A stretch of 64,000 bases of DNA, from the NCBI GenBank assembly GCA_013397455.1, contig VYZB01000241.1:1-64000 (forward strand), read 5' to 3'. Of the stretch, positions 36,656-49,673 are shown piece after piece. A model generated the notes under the pieces. That model saw nothing but the letters and a program-made list of their open reading frames with translations, searched no databases and was not told the origin of the DNA. Position numbers and translations under genes: made by a program. Each line of letters starts with the position of its first letter. The stretch's first letter is position 1. Source of the stretch: Crotophaga sulcirostris (taxonomy: Eukaryota; Chordata; Aves; Cuculiformes; Crotophagidae).

Positions 36656-36925
36656 TGGAAGTATACTGGTTTAGAAACTATATCTTACCACACCAACAAA
36701 TGTATAATACCTAATCTTAATAACATTGAAGAAAAAAGTGCAGAGATGGTATAAAAAACAATTGAAGTATATTACAGGTGAGGAATGGAGGGAGGGAGGA
36801 AAAGAAACAGAAAATAGCTCATATTTTTTTCAGGGATTTAATTTTACATATTTGTGAGGGAAATACAAGCTAAAAGAATTTTGATGGGATAATGAAACTC
36901 ATAAACGACTTAACAGGAAAAAATA

Positions 36926-36938
36926 TATATGCATATAT
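36926..36938. repeat. 13-bp direct repeat, left copy (candidate target-site duplication)
   Basis: TATATGCATATAT, identical to 37883-37895 and immediately outside the CR1 at 36939-37882. Confidence 0.6.
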
Positions 36939-37882
36939 CATATAATCATAGACTCATAACGGTTTGGATTGGAAGGAACCTTAAAGATCACCTAGTTCCA
37001 AGTCCCCTGCCATAGGCAGGAGCATGTCCCACTGGCCCAGGCTGCTCAAGGCCCCATCCAACCTGGACTTGAACACCTCCAGGGATGGAGCACCCACAGC
37101 TTCCCTGGGCAACATCTGCCAGTGCCTCACCACCCTCAACGTGAAGAATTTCTTCCTCATGTCTAATCTAAATCTTCCCCTTCTACTTTGAAGCCATTCC
37201 CCCTTGTCCTATCTCTACAGGCCCTTGTAAAAAGTCCCTCCCCAGTTTTCCTGCAGGCCCCCTTCAGGTACTGGAAGGCCGCCTAAAGTCTTCCAGACGT
37301 CTTCTCTTCTCCAGGCTGAACAACCCCAGCTTTCTCAGCCTGTCCGCATAGCAGATGTGCTCCAGCCCTCTGATCATCTTTGAATCCCTTTTCTGGACTC
37401 TTTCCAAAAGTTCCATATCCTTCTTACGTTGGGGTTTCCAGAACTGGACACAATACTTCAGATGAGGTCTCATGAGAGCAGAGTAAATGGGAGAATCCCC
37501 TCCCTTGCCCTGCTGGCCACGCTTCTTTTGATGCAGCCCAGGACACGTTTAGCCTTCTGGGCTGTGAGCGCAAACTGCCAGCTGGTGTCGAGCTTCTCAT
37601 CAACCAGCATCCCCAAGCCCTTCTCCACAGAGCTGCTCTCAATCACATTGTCCCCCATCCTCAACTGAAACCACGGTTTGCCCTGACCCTGGTGTAGGAC
37701 CTTGTACCTTGCCTTGTTGAACCTGATGACATTCACACGTGCCCACATCTCCAGCTTGTCCAGTTACCTCTGGATGACATCCCATCCTTCTGGTGTGACA
37801 ATTGCCTCACTCAGCTTGGTGTCATCTGCAAACTTGCTGAGAGTGCACTTGAACTCACTGTCTATATTATCAATGAAAATAT
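36939..37882 (-). mobile_element. CR1 LINE, 0.94 kb 5'-truncated copy with flanking direct repeats
   Basis: From the 3' end (plus-strand ATAATCATAGACTCATAACG) through the untranslated region (GGTTTGGATTGGAAGGAACC, CCCTGCCATAGGCAGGAGC) and back through ORF2 to just past the motif C region (TTGGTGTCATCTGCAAACTT at 37818-37837). It is better preserved than the 8213 copy. The 13-bp repeats at both edges fit target-primed insertion with a staggered nick. Confidence 0.95.
37264..37748 (-). pseudogene. CR1 ORF2 C-terminal half, one frameshift
   Basis: Two abutting minus frames carry the C-terminal half of ORF2. Frame 37470-37748 reads WARVNVIRFNKARYKVLHQG through [20 protein letters not shown] to [13 protein letters not shown]. 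Frame 37264-37473 continues with [35 protein letters not shown] and [12 protein letters not shown] single frameshift near 37472 separates them, and a second at the right-hand end leads into a wrong terminus. The catalytic palm is almost wholly lost by 5' truncation, so the protein could not be active. Confidence 0.9.
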
Positions 37883-37895
37883 TATATGCATATAT
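37883..37895. repeat. 13-bp direct repeat, right copy (candidate target-site duplication)
   Basis: TATATGCATATAT, matching 36926-36938. The motif is itself palindromic and AT-rich, which lowers its weight. Confidence 0.6.
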
Positions 37896-40800
37896 ACATG
37901 CCATGAATCTTTATACATACACATATATGAATGAAAAGATTAGTTAGCTAGACTTTTGAAATTATCTTTTTATGAAGAAATGTACACATGGTCAGATATA
38001 CATGTATTATCAGACATGTTGAGTTGGAGCTCACTTTTAAAAGGGTGCATTTACAAAAAATAAAACTTTGCAAGGGCCTGATATTTCAGTCATTATCCAA
38101 GTCAAACACTTTGAGTTGGCATGGAGAATAAAATCTATTCCTCATTTGTAAAGCTGCCAAATTACAAGTCTCCTGTGTACACTTAAATGAACTGATGAGT
38201 AAAAAATTAAAGAAAACAGTATTTAACTATTTGCTTGTGTCATGCTCAGGGTGCAGCAGCAGAGTATGAAGATGAAACAGTGCAACACTCAACAAAATCT
38301 TTTGCTGGAGTTCAAAGGATGCAGAGTATATTGTACCTTTATTAGTTAGGTAGTACGGAGATGACACAGAACATTACTGACACTTATTTGCCCACCATCA
38401 ATTGTTTTAAAGCCTAGGAGTAAAATGAAAATTCCACTGAGGATTTGACAGATATGTTTGTGTGGATCCTTAGTCCACACTGACACTAAACAGCTCTTCA
38501 GTATCTCAGCTGCAGGTGAAGGGCAATATCATCAGTGTTTCCAGGTCAGATGCTGTTGAAAGCACTTGGTGACTTTTCATTTGATAAAACAATAATTCAG
38601 AGATGACTGAACATGTCTAGCTGATGAATACAGATCATATATTCTGCTTATCTCTGAGATAATCTTTCTGACTGAAGAGTACAATATTTATACTAAACCA
38701 TATTTACCTTTTATGCCAATAAGATCTTGAAAATAGTGACCTTTATTTATTCTTATTCCATGAACTTAGTCTTCAGTATTACTTTAGCAACAGATATTTG
38801 ATTTTTCTTTTTATTTTTCTGCAATATGTATGCTTGCGAATCACTGGCTTTGACTTTCCAAATGTCTCCCTTTAAAAAAATGCAAGTATTCAAGTCACAT
38901 TTCAGATGAGATAATTCATAGTCCTGGTCTCCTTGTAGCTGCTCATTCAATACCTATATTAAAGCTGAGAGTGCTCTGACAAATTCTAGTTTGATTCACC
39001 AAAGTTTATACACAAAAGACATACACCAAGTACATACAAAGCATATATTCATTCACCATCTTAAACTTGTATCAGTACTGTTCTTCTCCTGACAGCAATT
39101 TACTGTCTTCTAGTTAGTAGTTCTTTAAGAGTAAGCGACAGAAGAATCTATAATTAGTCTGGAGCTACAGAAGGTAGGGAGGAGAGAGCTAAGAGTGTCT
39201 CTGGACCATCTTCTGTACAACAGAAAGGATACCCACATGGAGCTGAGGAGGTGATAGCTGCTCTTTTAAGCCTTTCTCACAAATATCTAGAAGTTTGTTC
39301 TAAAATTAGCAGAAGGCTCATAATCTCACAAATATTTTTCAGTCCTCCCATTTCTTATGGGGAGATTCAATACAATGAAGTTGAAGCCTTTATTCTTTAT
39401 TTAAGATACAGTCTGATTTTACCATGTATCTTATTCCAAAGTGTATTCTCAAGACTATAAAACTATGAGAAAAACAGATTCAGAGGAATATGAAAGTGGT
39501 CCTAATGTCTAGTGACAATAAAAAGATAGTACCACTAAACATTCCACAGTAAATGTTCCTAAGCTTGAAGAGGCTTCCTTCTTTTAAAAGGACCATCTAC
39601 AGAACTATGTTCAAATATTCAAGAAGAGTATCAAGAACGAGCTAATGTGTGGGAAACAATACATGTTTTGATGCAATTTTTCTTTAGAAAACTGAAATAA
39701 TACATTCACACCTCTTCCTAACTTTCGTATTTCATTAGACATGTAAATAAATTTAAAAATTAAAAACCAGAAAAAAATTAAACCATATATTTCGTAAAAA
39801 AATCCAACTCACTCATATCCAATAAGAAATTTAAAAAATAGAAGTGTTTTACGGTGGAAGTGTCTTCAAATTAAAGGAAAACCTCAGCAAAGTAAGTAAT
39901 TCAAAATGGATTATAATGTGTCTTTCTGTGTACACAAATTGGCCTATACTTTCATGGCTAAGTGAGTAGACAAAAGTGTTATCTCAGACACACAGCCTTT
40001 GCTAAGTGAAGTACCTTGGGCTGGACTTCTTGGTTTGTATTTCTCCTTGGTTTGATCTTTCCCTTTATGTTCTTTCTGTTTCATTAACCTCTCTTTCTGG
40101 CTACCAAGCCTGTCAGAGTGAGACAGAGCAAAAAACTGGCAGTTAGGAAAAGTGGGCTGCACTTAGTCCTTTCTTTATTTCTTAAGACAATTCAGTCCAT
40201 CAGATCCCTGCCTCTTTTGCTCCAGTAAAGAAAAGGTATTTGTTTATTATGAGTAAATATTTTGTCAGTGATAAGTTTAGTAAATAAAGATAAAAGTAAT
40301 ATTCTTATTATCTGTTCTTTATACTTTTCTTTCTGTTTTCATTTTTTTTCTTTGCTCTCTTTACCCATAACTGTTTCAAGCCTTTGGCTTTCCCATGTTT
40401 TGTGAGAATTTATCTTTTGACAACAATGTAAGCTAACTATGAAATACTCTCACAACTATTCAAAAATCAGCAATTATGACTTAAAGTGAGCAAATGACCT
40501 GAAGTACTGAAGTTATTTATTTGTGCAAGTATGAGGTGCATTTCAGACGTCACGAACCACTGAGCGTTGGCATCTGTTGACTATTTAATGCAGAACAGGA
40601 TGCGATTCATGCTGCAAATATATCAAGCAACAGGTAGAAGAATCTAGGTACTCCAATCTACTCACACTTGATCTACTAAACTACTGGCACTCAGATTGAA
40701 TGCTTGAATTGAATGACTTTGGAGACTGAATTATCTTTTCCATTTAGGAGCTCATCTACCTAACAATCTGCTATTAAAGCTGTTGAACATAGTGGTAAGG

Positions 40801-43513
40801 AGATGATTTAACTGGCATGATCCTCTCCAAGACTTCTAGCTCAGCATAGACTTAGTAAAATCATGTTTGACGCTACAGAAATAAAGTTGAAAGGCTAACC
40901 ATGTTGTATTTTATTAATGATTGGTTGTTGGGAAAAAAAAATAATTCACTTCATAGTGCTGTTCTCAAAATCTAGCCAGACTATTCAATAGCAACTCACT
41001 ATTTCAAAATAAGCTGTAATACTGTGCAACAGAGATAGACCTTGCTCGGTCACCTTCTCCAAATGAGGGATAAATGCCGTTAGGAGAATAAACTTTTCTA
41101 TCAGCAGCATTTTAGTGTGTCTGATCTGTGAACTATAAATTTCAGTATCATTGATGTAGTGTCGTTCTTTTCCACAATAACTTAAATGTATTTATAAAAA
41201 CAAGTGCTTGCTGTTTGTTTGTTGGTTCTTTCTAATGAATAACTAGTGGAAATGTGTATGAAAACAAACTTCCAAAGTCTAACAAACATTGGGCAAGACA
41301 AAATAAGAAAAAAGGCATTTTACTATATCCATAATTATTCTTGTTAAAGTAAAAATATTCATTACTTTTAGCTTGTTAATCAACAGGTCACCAATTTCAG
41401 ATAATGATCAAATAGACTTACTTCACTGCATCCAGCTGCATTTCTTGTTTACAGAGATGAATGTTACATGGTGGAGTAAACAATGACACCCAGTGGCCAT
41501 ATTACTCAAGTCCTTTTTATGCTGTTTTGGATTTTCTCAGCACAACTATTTCTGTTTTTTTCAGATGTGTTAACATTGCTACTGTTTTGATTTGGTTTTA
41601 TTTTTTCGGGTCTGTGTCCCGTCCCCACCCCCAAGTGCCAGCAACACGACAGCTGTGTTTTCTTTGGAGAAAATAGAAGTACCAGGTTTGACACAACAGA
41701 GTTCCATCCCTCTAGCAAGAGAAATGATGACTAGTTCACCAATGACAAGAGTCATACATGCAAATATAGACAAACCATGCTTGTTCAAGAAACTGACTGT
41801 CAAAAAATATTGGAGTACAAGATTTACTAGATTGGCCTAAGCATGATAGATAGTGGACATTTGTGCTCTTTTCCAGAGGATGAAAGCTGTCATATTTTTC
41901 TGTGTCAATATATTAGCCTTAAGGAAACAAAACAAAACAAAACAAAAATAAAACCAAAACTAAACAAGAAATCCGAATACTACCACCAGCACCCCTGCCC
42001 ACGGATGTACAAAAAAACTCAAACCAAATAATACCAAAATGGAGCCTGTGTTAAGGATAAAAAGGATTTTAATGAGTTATAGTTTATCAGGAGATATGGG
42101 ATATCTGACTCCATTTCAGAGCAGCTGACTTTAATGAAATTTGCTAAAAGATGCAGATCTGGAATGTGTTGTCTGGTTCTAACTTGCTTATAATAAAACC
42201 ACATATTTTTTTGCTTCTGACTTCTGCGGTGCATCAATCACTGCATGATCTCTTGGAACAAAGCTAGTATGTCATTTCTGTCATAAGCTGAACTCATGTC
42301 TGATCTTGTTGTAGGCATTGTCATTGATCTGGAAATAATGAAGCAATTTTTTGAATAAAATTTACTTCATAAAATACTGATTTTCTGAATTATACAATTG
42401 TAAACTGGGCTTTCCTCTTCCTCTGCCGTTAATTCTTTCTCTACCTGAAACCGCCATATAGGCATCCCAAGACAGCAAAGCAATAAGATGAATATGAAAA
42501 TTATGTTCCACCTTAACGATCAGGAAAAGTAATGTTTCTAATGCTCCTAATAGCAGATGTAAGCCAGTATCATGATGCATAGACCAAAAGGCTTCAGCAA
42601 GAACTAAACAATGTCATGTGGAATTGTCAGTGAAAGGTTCAACTAGGATGATGACATTGTAAGGCATTTTGCAAGCAACAGCAGAACTTCATGCCTGAGG
42701 AGCACAGAGAAGATTGCGCTGGTTGCTGCTGATGGGAAGGTAAAGAACTACTTCAACAGGTGGTAGATGAGAAAGTCACAATAGAAAGTAGACCTAGTAA
42801 TTCCTAAGAGGCAATGAAGAACTTCTGATAAAGAAGCCTCTTATAGACACTGCAAGGAGTTAGTATCACTGGCAAAGATCATGGCTGGTCTGTGCAACCG
42901 ATCCCCAGTGTACAATTCATGTGTCATTCTAAATACAATAAAATTAAATAAAAAAATAACTATATGTACATGTGAGTTGGTATGGAGGGACAAATTGTAG
43001 CTTATGGGTATTTGTAGTATAAATAATAAATTAATATTAGCCAGTAAAACTTCCTGATACTTTAGTATAATACATTTCCTCTCAACTACTTTGTACCTAT
43101 ATCTCAAAGTCTGTTTTCAAACTGACTCTATCATACCAAATTAATCTAGGTAATTCCAATATCATTCTCTGTTTTGACAACATGTATTTCATGGAGTTTG
43201 TGTTGACTGCCAAATTTTCCCAGAGATAGGGCATCTAAAATGCCCTCTATCATGTACTTTGTCCAGCCATGAGTCTAAAGAAATATGATAGGTTACCATG
43301 ATTTATAAAAAAACCACATTAGATTCCAAGGTAATAGAAGCAACATAGTTGCTAATTATTGAAAATGGTAAAAGGGAAGAAAGACTAAGATCTCCAATTC
43401 ATGCTGTGTAACTGTCCCAGTGAGATGATTCCCGTGTTCTTATGAATATATGTAAACTCATTATTAATGATGTCTGCTGAAAGAGCTATGGTGACATTTC
43501 TATTGAGAATTAT
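37896..43513. other. No gene seen
   Basis: AT-rich, with frames up to 82 codons (41461-41840 region, several overlapping, none recognised) and an A/C-rich simple repeat at 41925-41970. Confidence 0.55.
41925..41970. repeat. (AAAAC)n low-complexity tract
   Basis: Four clear AAAAC/AAACA units grading into A-rich sequence. Confidence 0.85.
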
Positions 43514-43750
43514 GATCACAGAACTCTTCAAGCTGTGAAGAGACCTCAGAGGGTATCTAGTCCAACACCCTACTCAAAGCAGGGCCAGCTCAGACACCAA
43601 GTTGCTCAGGGTTTGGACAGGTCGGGGCTTGAAACTGTGCAGGGACAGAGCTGGCACACTCAAAGCAACCTGCTCCGCTGCCTCACTGTCCTCATGGGGA
43701 AACAGTTTCTCTTTCTACCCTGTCTGAAACTCTTACTTGAGTTTATGTCT
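43514..43750 (-). mobile_element. CR1 LINE 3' fragment
   Basis: GATCACAGAACTCTTCAAGC, AGAGACCTCAGAGGGTATC, CCAACACCCTACTCAAAGC, GTTGCTCAGGGTTTGGAC and ACTGTCCTCATGGGGAAAC give the antisense CR1 3' region in order. It is moderately diverged, and the tail is reduced to a single octamer-like unit. Confidence 0.87.
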
Positions 43751-46700
43751 ATATCCCAAATAATACCGTGGGCTGATAAAGGATGATCATACTCCAATTC
43801 AAATCAGAGAAAAAATTATTATTTGTTCCAATAAGAATGTCATATTTCCCTTTTGCTTGTTTTCATTAGTGTGATTTCCTGTTCCATATCAAGAGCAGAT
43901 CTCCACAGCCACAGTCTTCCTCAGAATGAAAATGAGTCAGATATGACTGAATTCATATGCCATTGTCTTTGTTTGTTCTGCTTTCTTTACAGTCTACTTC
44001 TACAAATTAGACACAAAAATACTTATGACAATAAAGACCCGGGAATTCCAGATCTTCAGATTCATTAAACTGTATCTCTTGTGGGATACATTGGACAAGA
44101 TTCTCATTTAAAAAGCAAGTGAAATAAAACTGTCAGTTCTGTTCAATAAGAAACAAATAAAGATCAGCAATAATGACAGCAATAAAAAGTAATCAGAACG
44201 GCAACAGCAACTGTCTTTTCATGGTGTGCTTGTGAGACATTGTACAGAGCATTTCTGAAAAAAATCCAAACAAAAAAACCCTGAAAAGAACCCAGCCAAA
44301 CCCAATACTAGAAACAAGTAAACAAGTTAACTATAAACTTCTTTCCTTCCCAGGTCGCCTAAGGGATTTGTGAAAATTATCACTGCTACAATTGTCACCC
44401 ACGCTTACCTTTCCTCAGTTAGAAAATACAGCTGAGACCTTCATCTCTCTGTGTCGCCCTTCCACTCATGCCATCTGCTGATTTAACTATAGTATCACCC
44501 AGATGTATCCTCTGCAACTGGGCACAATGACTTTCATTCTGGGAGTAAGAGAAAGACTTTTCTCTCACAACGATGACACTTTTCAACAGGCTGTTATTTA
44601 CCTTTTAATAGCCTACAGCTGCAATTAAATAATAACTTTTTTTTTTCCACAGGAACTCGTATATATGTATCAGTGCACATTTAATATTTCTTTTAATGCA
44701 TGTAGTTTTATTTTATTCGTCTGAACAAGCAAAAAGATGGAAATGTCACTGCTGACTTTTCCCCTTCTCTTTCTTCTTATGATTCCTTTTTCTCACTGGC
44801 CAAATATCCCTCAGAATCTCTTATAGTCAACATTGTTGCCAGCAAAAGGGACAACTCTGAGGTTGAAAACAAAAAAGAAAACAATATTTTCATGAGATAT
44901 TGTGAGGGAAAACCAAAAGGCAGAGGCTTCCACGTAAGTGGTGGGGGCTTCTCTGCAAAGGCTAGTGTAGTGTACTTGAGGTGTTTAATAAAAACACTAA
45001 GAAAGCATGAGGGCAGCATGAAAAGATATGTGTGTCTAAGAACTCTGTGTTTATCACCACTCCCAGCTGGATCCTCCAGCCAAACCAAATTTGGGAAGTA
45101 CATGTTTTAGCTTCAATAGTGAGTCATATGATAATGATTATTTTCTTATTACTCAAAACTTGGAAGCTGTGAAGACACAGGATAAACAAGAGGTAGTGAT
45201 TTTCTTTGCTGCAAGGGAATGTCACAACTTTTGATACAGTGCTTTCTCAGAAATATAAATCTTGATGTTATCAAACTTCAGAAAATGCAGGAATAACTAG
45301 GAAGTGAATTCTAAAGTTATCTGGAGTATTAGTTTTTATTCTTTTTTTATTTGTTTGTCTACCTATGGTGGCCACCATTTTTCTCTTCATTGGCACAATT
45401 AGTGTACATGTGATACCTGCACTTCTACAACCTGGCCATTACAACATCAACCTAAACAACCTACATCAACCTGACAGATGTGTCACCACCTCTTCTCCTT
45501 TTAAATGAGAAAAATTTAAGAATTATTTTTCCTCCAATAATGTGATCTGTTTCCTTCCGTCATATTTTGCTTTAAAAAGGTCCTATAAGATAAAGTCAGT
45601 TTATAGCTGCTGGGCTTGAAATTCATATCGCATTGAATTCTAATATCTTTTTTTCTGCTAATTTTTTAACTATGGTTCTAAAAGAAATTTAAATGAATTT
45701 CTCAAATATGTTAATTAATTTCATTTTTCAAAAAGTTTTGGATAACCAGGAGGAGACTGAAGTTTCTGAGTTCTGGAAAGTCACCTCTTTTAAAACAGAC
45801 CAGGATCTGATATCGCAAAAAAATGAAGTATGCAAATAAGGGATCATTTTGGAAAATGTGGGCTATAACCATTCTCAATCAGTAAAATGTAGATAATGAT
45901 TTTTGTCACGCTACAAGGATGATGTGAAAATTAATCAGTTAACAAGGACAAGATAATGATTTTGTCAGTTAAGCATTATGAAGTATTGACATTATTTTGC
46001 CTGTAAAACTTTTCAGTAAGATCCTTATTCATTATCTTGAAACAGAAGATGAATTTTTTTGAGATAATAAATTTAGGAGAATCTCTCTAGTGCTTCATTG
46101 GACTTTCTTAGTTGAGTCCCTCCCCTCTTGGCTAGGAGGAGTTGCACTATCTTTGATAAGTTAAAGCAAACTTTTCAAAAGGATTTGTTAAGGAAACTTT
46201 AGTGCCAATGAGATCAGTAGACATATTGGCCCCATCAGCTTTAAATGTAGATCAAGAATGAACACTTCTGGAAATATCATTCTGACTAATTTTCAGGCTG
46301 ATTTTAAAATTTAAAAAGTCTGTTGGTTGTTTCTTCATTGGTTTCCCTTCCCCTGCCTCCAAGTTATGTAATTCTATGAACTATAAGATGGAAGAAAATA
46401 CCAATTTATAGGGGTCCTACAGGCACAGATACCTGTATGTGCAAATATGTATATAAGTTTGCATAGCAATATATGTGTAAGTCTGTGATTTTACTCACAA
46501 CCCCACACATACACTCACACTTACATGCTAGAAACTTTCTCAGTCCCTTCCTCATCACCCTTTGTTCAGTTTTAGATATACATTGTGGCAGCAATGAAGT
46601 AGAAAGTATGCAATAGTTCATCTGAGAGAAATAAGGCCTAGTTTTCAATCCTTGCTTCACGAGTTGAAATTCTTAAATGTTAAGCAGGAACTAACACTCA

Positions 46701-47926
46701 TTTCTCTCTAGCTTAGCAAATACTGTAAGTTCTGTATGCTAGAGTCTCTGTAGATCAGTGGATATGTTAAAGTTGCGAATTTAAAGCCTTCTCAGAGACA
46801 ACGACAAACAGGACATAGGTCTCCTGTACTTCAACCATATGAAGTAAAGACAAGACAGGGATATTTTCTTAAAGTCTGATGCAGTCACATGAAGTCCAGG
46901 ATCAAACCTTGAACTGTGAATACTGAACTGGAGAAAGACATTTAATTTTTCCGAAACCAGGAGTCTACAATAAAGAAACTCGGGTAACCTGTAAATACCC
47001 AAGTGCCACTAGGTAATTGTAAAAGGACCTAACTTCCCTGGTAGGTACTCTGTTGTCCTTAACCATCTAATAAAACACTTCAAGAAGACTGACCTGTAAA
47101 AACACCTCTGCAAGTGCTCAGACAAAGCCCCTGTAGCTCTGATGATCCTGCTTTATAAGGCAACTGCTGCCTTCTCCCATGTAGCGATTCTGAAATCCTT
47201 GAAGCACAACTCTTAATTGAGGATCCTTATGTCACTCCCTGAAAAGGACTTTAGTCAATCACTGATCCTCACCATTTGCTTCTAGGTATTTAAGCAACTC
47301 CCTGCTCAGCAATTTGGCTCCCATGGATTCAAGTTTTGGTCATTATTCTCTCCATTCATTGCAGCCTGTTTATCCATCTCAAGCTAGGCAGCAAGTCATT
47401 TAAAAGTTAATCAGTGCAGTGCTCAGCATTTCAATAGCTGTCTTCTTTTATGTGTCTAGACATTAGTTGAGGAAAACAAATCAAAGAAATGAGCTATATA
47501 GTTGCTGTCTGAAACCTCATACCTCATCCCTTCTGAATTTCAGAAACGGTTCATTGGGAAGCTTGTGTTCCAGACCTTAAGTTTATTCTGAGTAAAATGC
47601 AAAACCAAGAGATCTTTTTCATGCAGTTCGCAGCAATACCAGTCTCAGTAGGAGAGCTGAATTTGTAAATTTTCCGTCACTCACAACAGGAACTGAGAAC
47701 TGCTGTATGTAGGCCCTTGCTCTTAGGTAACTTATTAAACTGGAACTCTAAACATTTGCTTAATTCTAATCAATAAGTAGATGTGAGCATCATTTGACTT
47801 ATTTTTAAACAAAAGCACATGCTTCTATGTCTAGCAGGGAGTGTTAAAGAGAAAACAAGCTCTAGAATTTTCGACTCCGTTTTTTTTGACTACGTCTCAT
47901 TCTGAGAAAGAATGCTGCTTTATAGC

Positions 47927-47970
47927 ATCGTTTAATATATATATCGTTTAATATATATCGTTTAATATTT
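47927..47970. repeat. Three-copy tandem repeat of ATCGTTTAATATAT
   Basis: Units start at 47927, 47943 and 47957; the second starts after two extra bases and the third ends TTT rather than TAT. Confidence 0.9.
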
Positions 47971-49328
47971 AGATATTAAACCATAGCCTGAGCTTCTTCC
48001 ATTCTCAGACAGCCAGTTGACCTTCCATATATTCCACAACTTACAAAAAATACATGCAGTTAATACAGAAAATAGTCATTTATAATTACTGTGTTGCTAT
48101 TTTTATTAAACATTTATTTGGTTAAACATTTTTTTTGTTTCATTTTGCCATACTTTTTATGCAATTTTCCTAGGCTAGGAAAAAGAAAATTAAAAATCAT
48201 TGTGACATTTGTTTATGCTTTCATTTTTCAAACTCTGAAGCAGGACATATTTGAAAATTTTCCATGGGAACTTTTTCATTTGAGAAATAGTGTTTCCATG
48301 GAACAAAAATAGTTCACTTGGAATATATTAACTAAACTGCATTCTTCATTGAAACACTGAATCATAGTAGTTTGTTACAGTATACTCCAAAAAAATTGGT
48401 GACAAGTCTTTCAACAGTTTTCATGGGGTTTTTTTCTGGTCAAAATGCGTTCTTTGTAGAATCTGAAACGTTTCACATGTAAATGCAGATGTTGATTAAA
48501 ACAATTAACATTAAGAAAGGAAAAAAAATAAGTAAAATGCTTAGCCTTTCAGGATGGACATTCTTCCACAATTATTTGGGGAAAATTTGAAAAGTTTTCT
48601 TTTATTTCTCTACAACATAAACCCCCTCTTTTTTAATACTAATCTAAGATCTCCCGCCAGCTTTATTGAAAATACTTTTTTAAAAGCAAAGATACAAACA
48701 AAGCCCTCTTCAGCACAGATATTTCAGTAATGTTTGAAATACTGTCAGAGACCAAGAGCTTCAACACTTTTAATATTTTTTACTATTTCCATATAGCTCT
48801 AAAACTGGGTAAATTTGGGGTTCAGCCTTTAGTTTTGTACTTATTTTATTAGTTTGTCCTACTTTCTCTAAATTATTTCTAATGCACTTTTTCCTTCTGG
48901 AATGAGGTTATCTCAATATATCGTCCTTGTTAAAGAAGACATTCAAACCAAAAAACAGGCCACAGCAAATTAAAATGATGAAATGTAAATTTCATTTACA
49001 AAACTGCATAAGTTTTGCATATACAGCATTTAGCTTTATGTTTAGTGGATAAAGTGCAGGACTGCCAAACAAGGATATTTAAATTTGATTTATCAAAAAC
49101 CACATGAAGTGTAACAGTTCTGGCTGTCTTTCTGGTGTACCTCAAGCAATAGCTGGAAAGACCACCTGCAAAGTTGACATGAGAATGAAAATTGCTTGGT
49201 CAATTTAGTAACTGGCTTTTCTATATGAAGTTGCCAATTTCGTTTAGAGGAACAATTATTGGCTTTTAAAGTGGTGGTTTTAGCACGTAAACTATGACTA
49301 CTAGGAAATGAGCTGAGCCCACGGAGTC

Positions 49329-49351
49329 AATTCTTGTATCATACAAGAATT
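49329..49351. repeat. Perfect 23-bp palindrome
   Basis: Arms of 11 bp (AATTCTTGTAT and ATACAAGAATT) around a single C at 49340. Confidence 0.9.
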
Positions 49352-49658
49352 ACATATAGCCAAGCCTACACCATTCATAAGTAAAAATGAGTAACAGAGT
49401 GAGTAGACACACAGAGAAGCTCTTTGCTAGGTTGAATTGTTTTTCTTGGTGGCAATGTAAGCATTGGTACAGAGTGGGCAACAGAGCAGCAAGACAAACA
49501 AAAGCTGCACTGTGCAGAGTTCATTGAAAGATTTAGTGATTTAAGAACGATACATGTCTAACTCACAGAGGTTGCATGAAGGCAGCTCTACATTTGCCAC
49601 TCCAGCCTATGATGCAAAACAAATAATCTCCAACAGAAATATAACAGTTTGCTTAAAA

Positions 49659-49673
49659 NNNNNNNNNNNNNNN
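49659..49673. other. Assembly gap (15 N)
   Basis: Fifteen N after an A-run in single-copy-like DNA; nothing around it suggests a repeat. Confidence 0.98.

Noticed and set aside
41544..41840. Several overlapping 70-82-codon frames on both strands as a small gene cluster
   Set aside because: All overlap one another in different frames and none shows homology.
44777..45103. 108-codon minus-strand frame
   Set aside because: No recognisable homology; an overlapping 72-codon frame lies on the other strand, as expected by chance.
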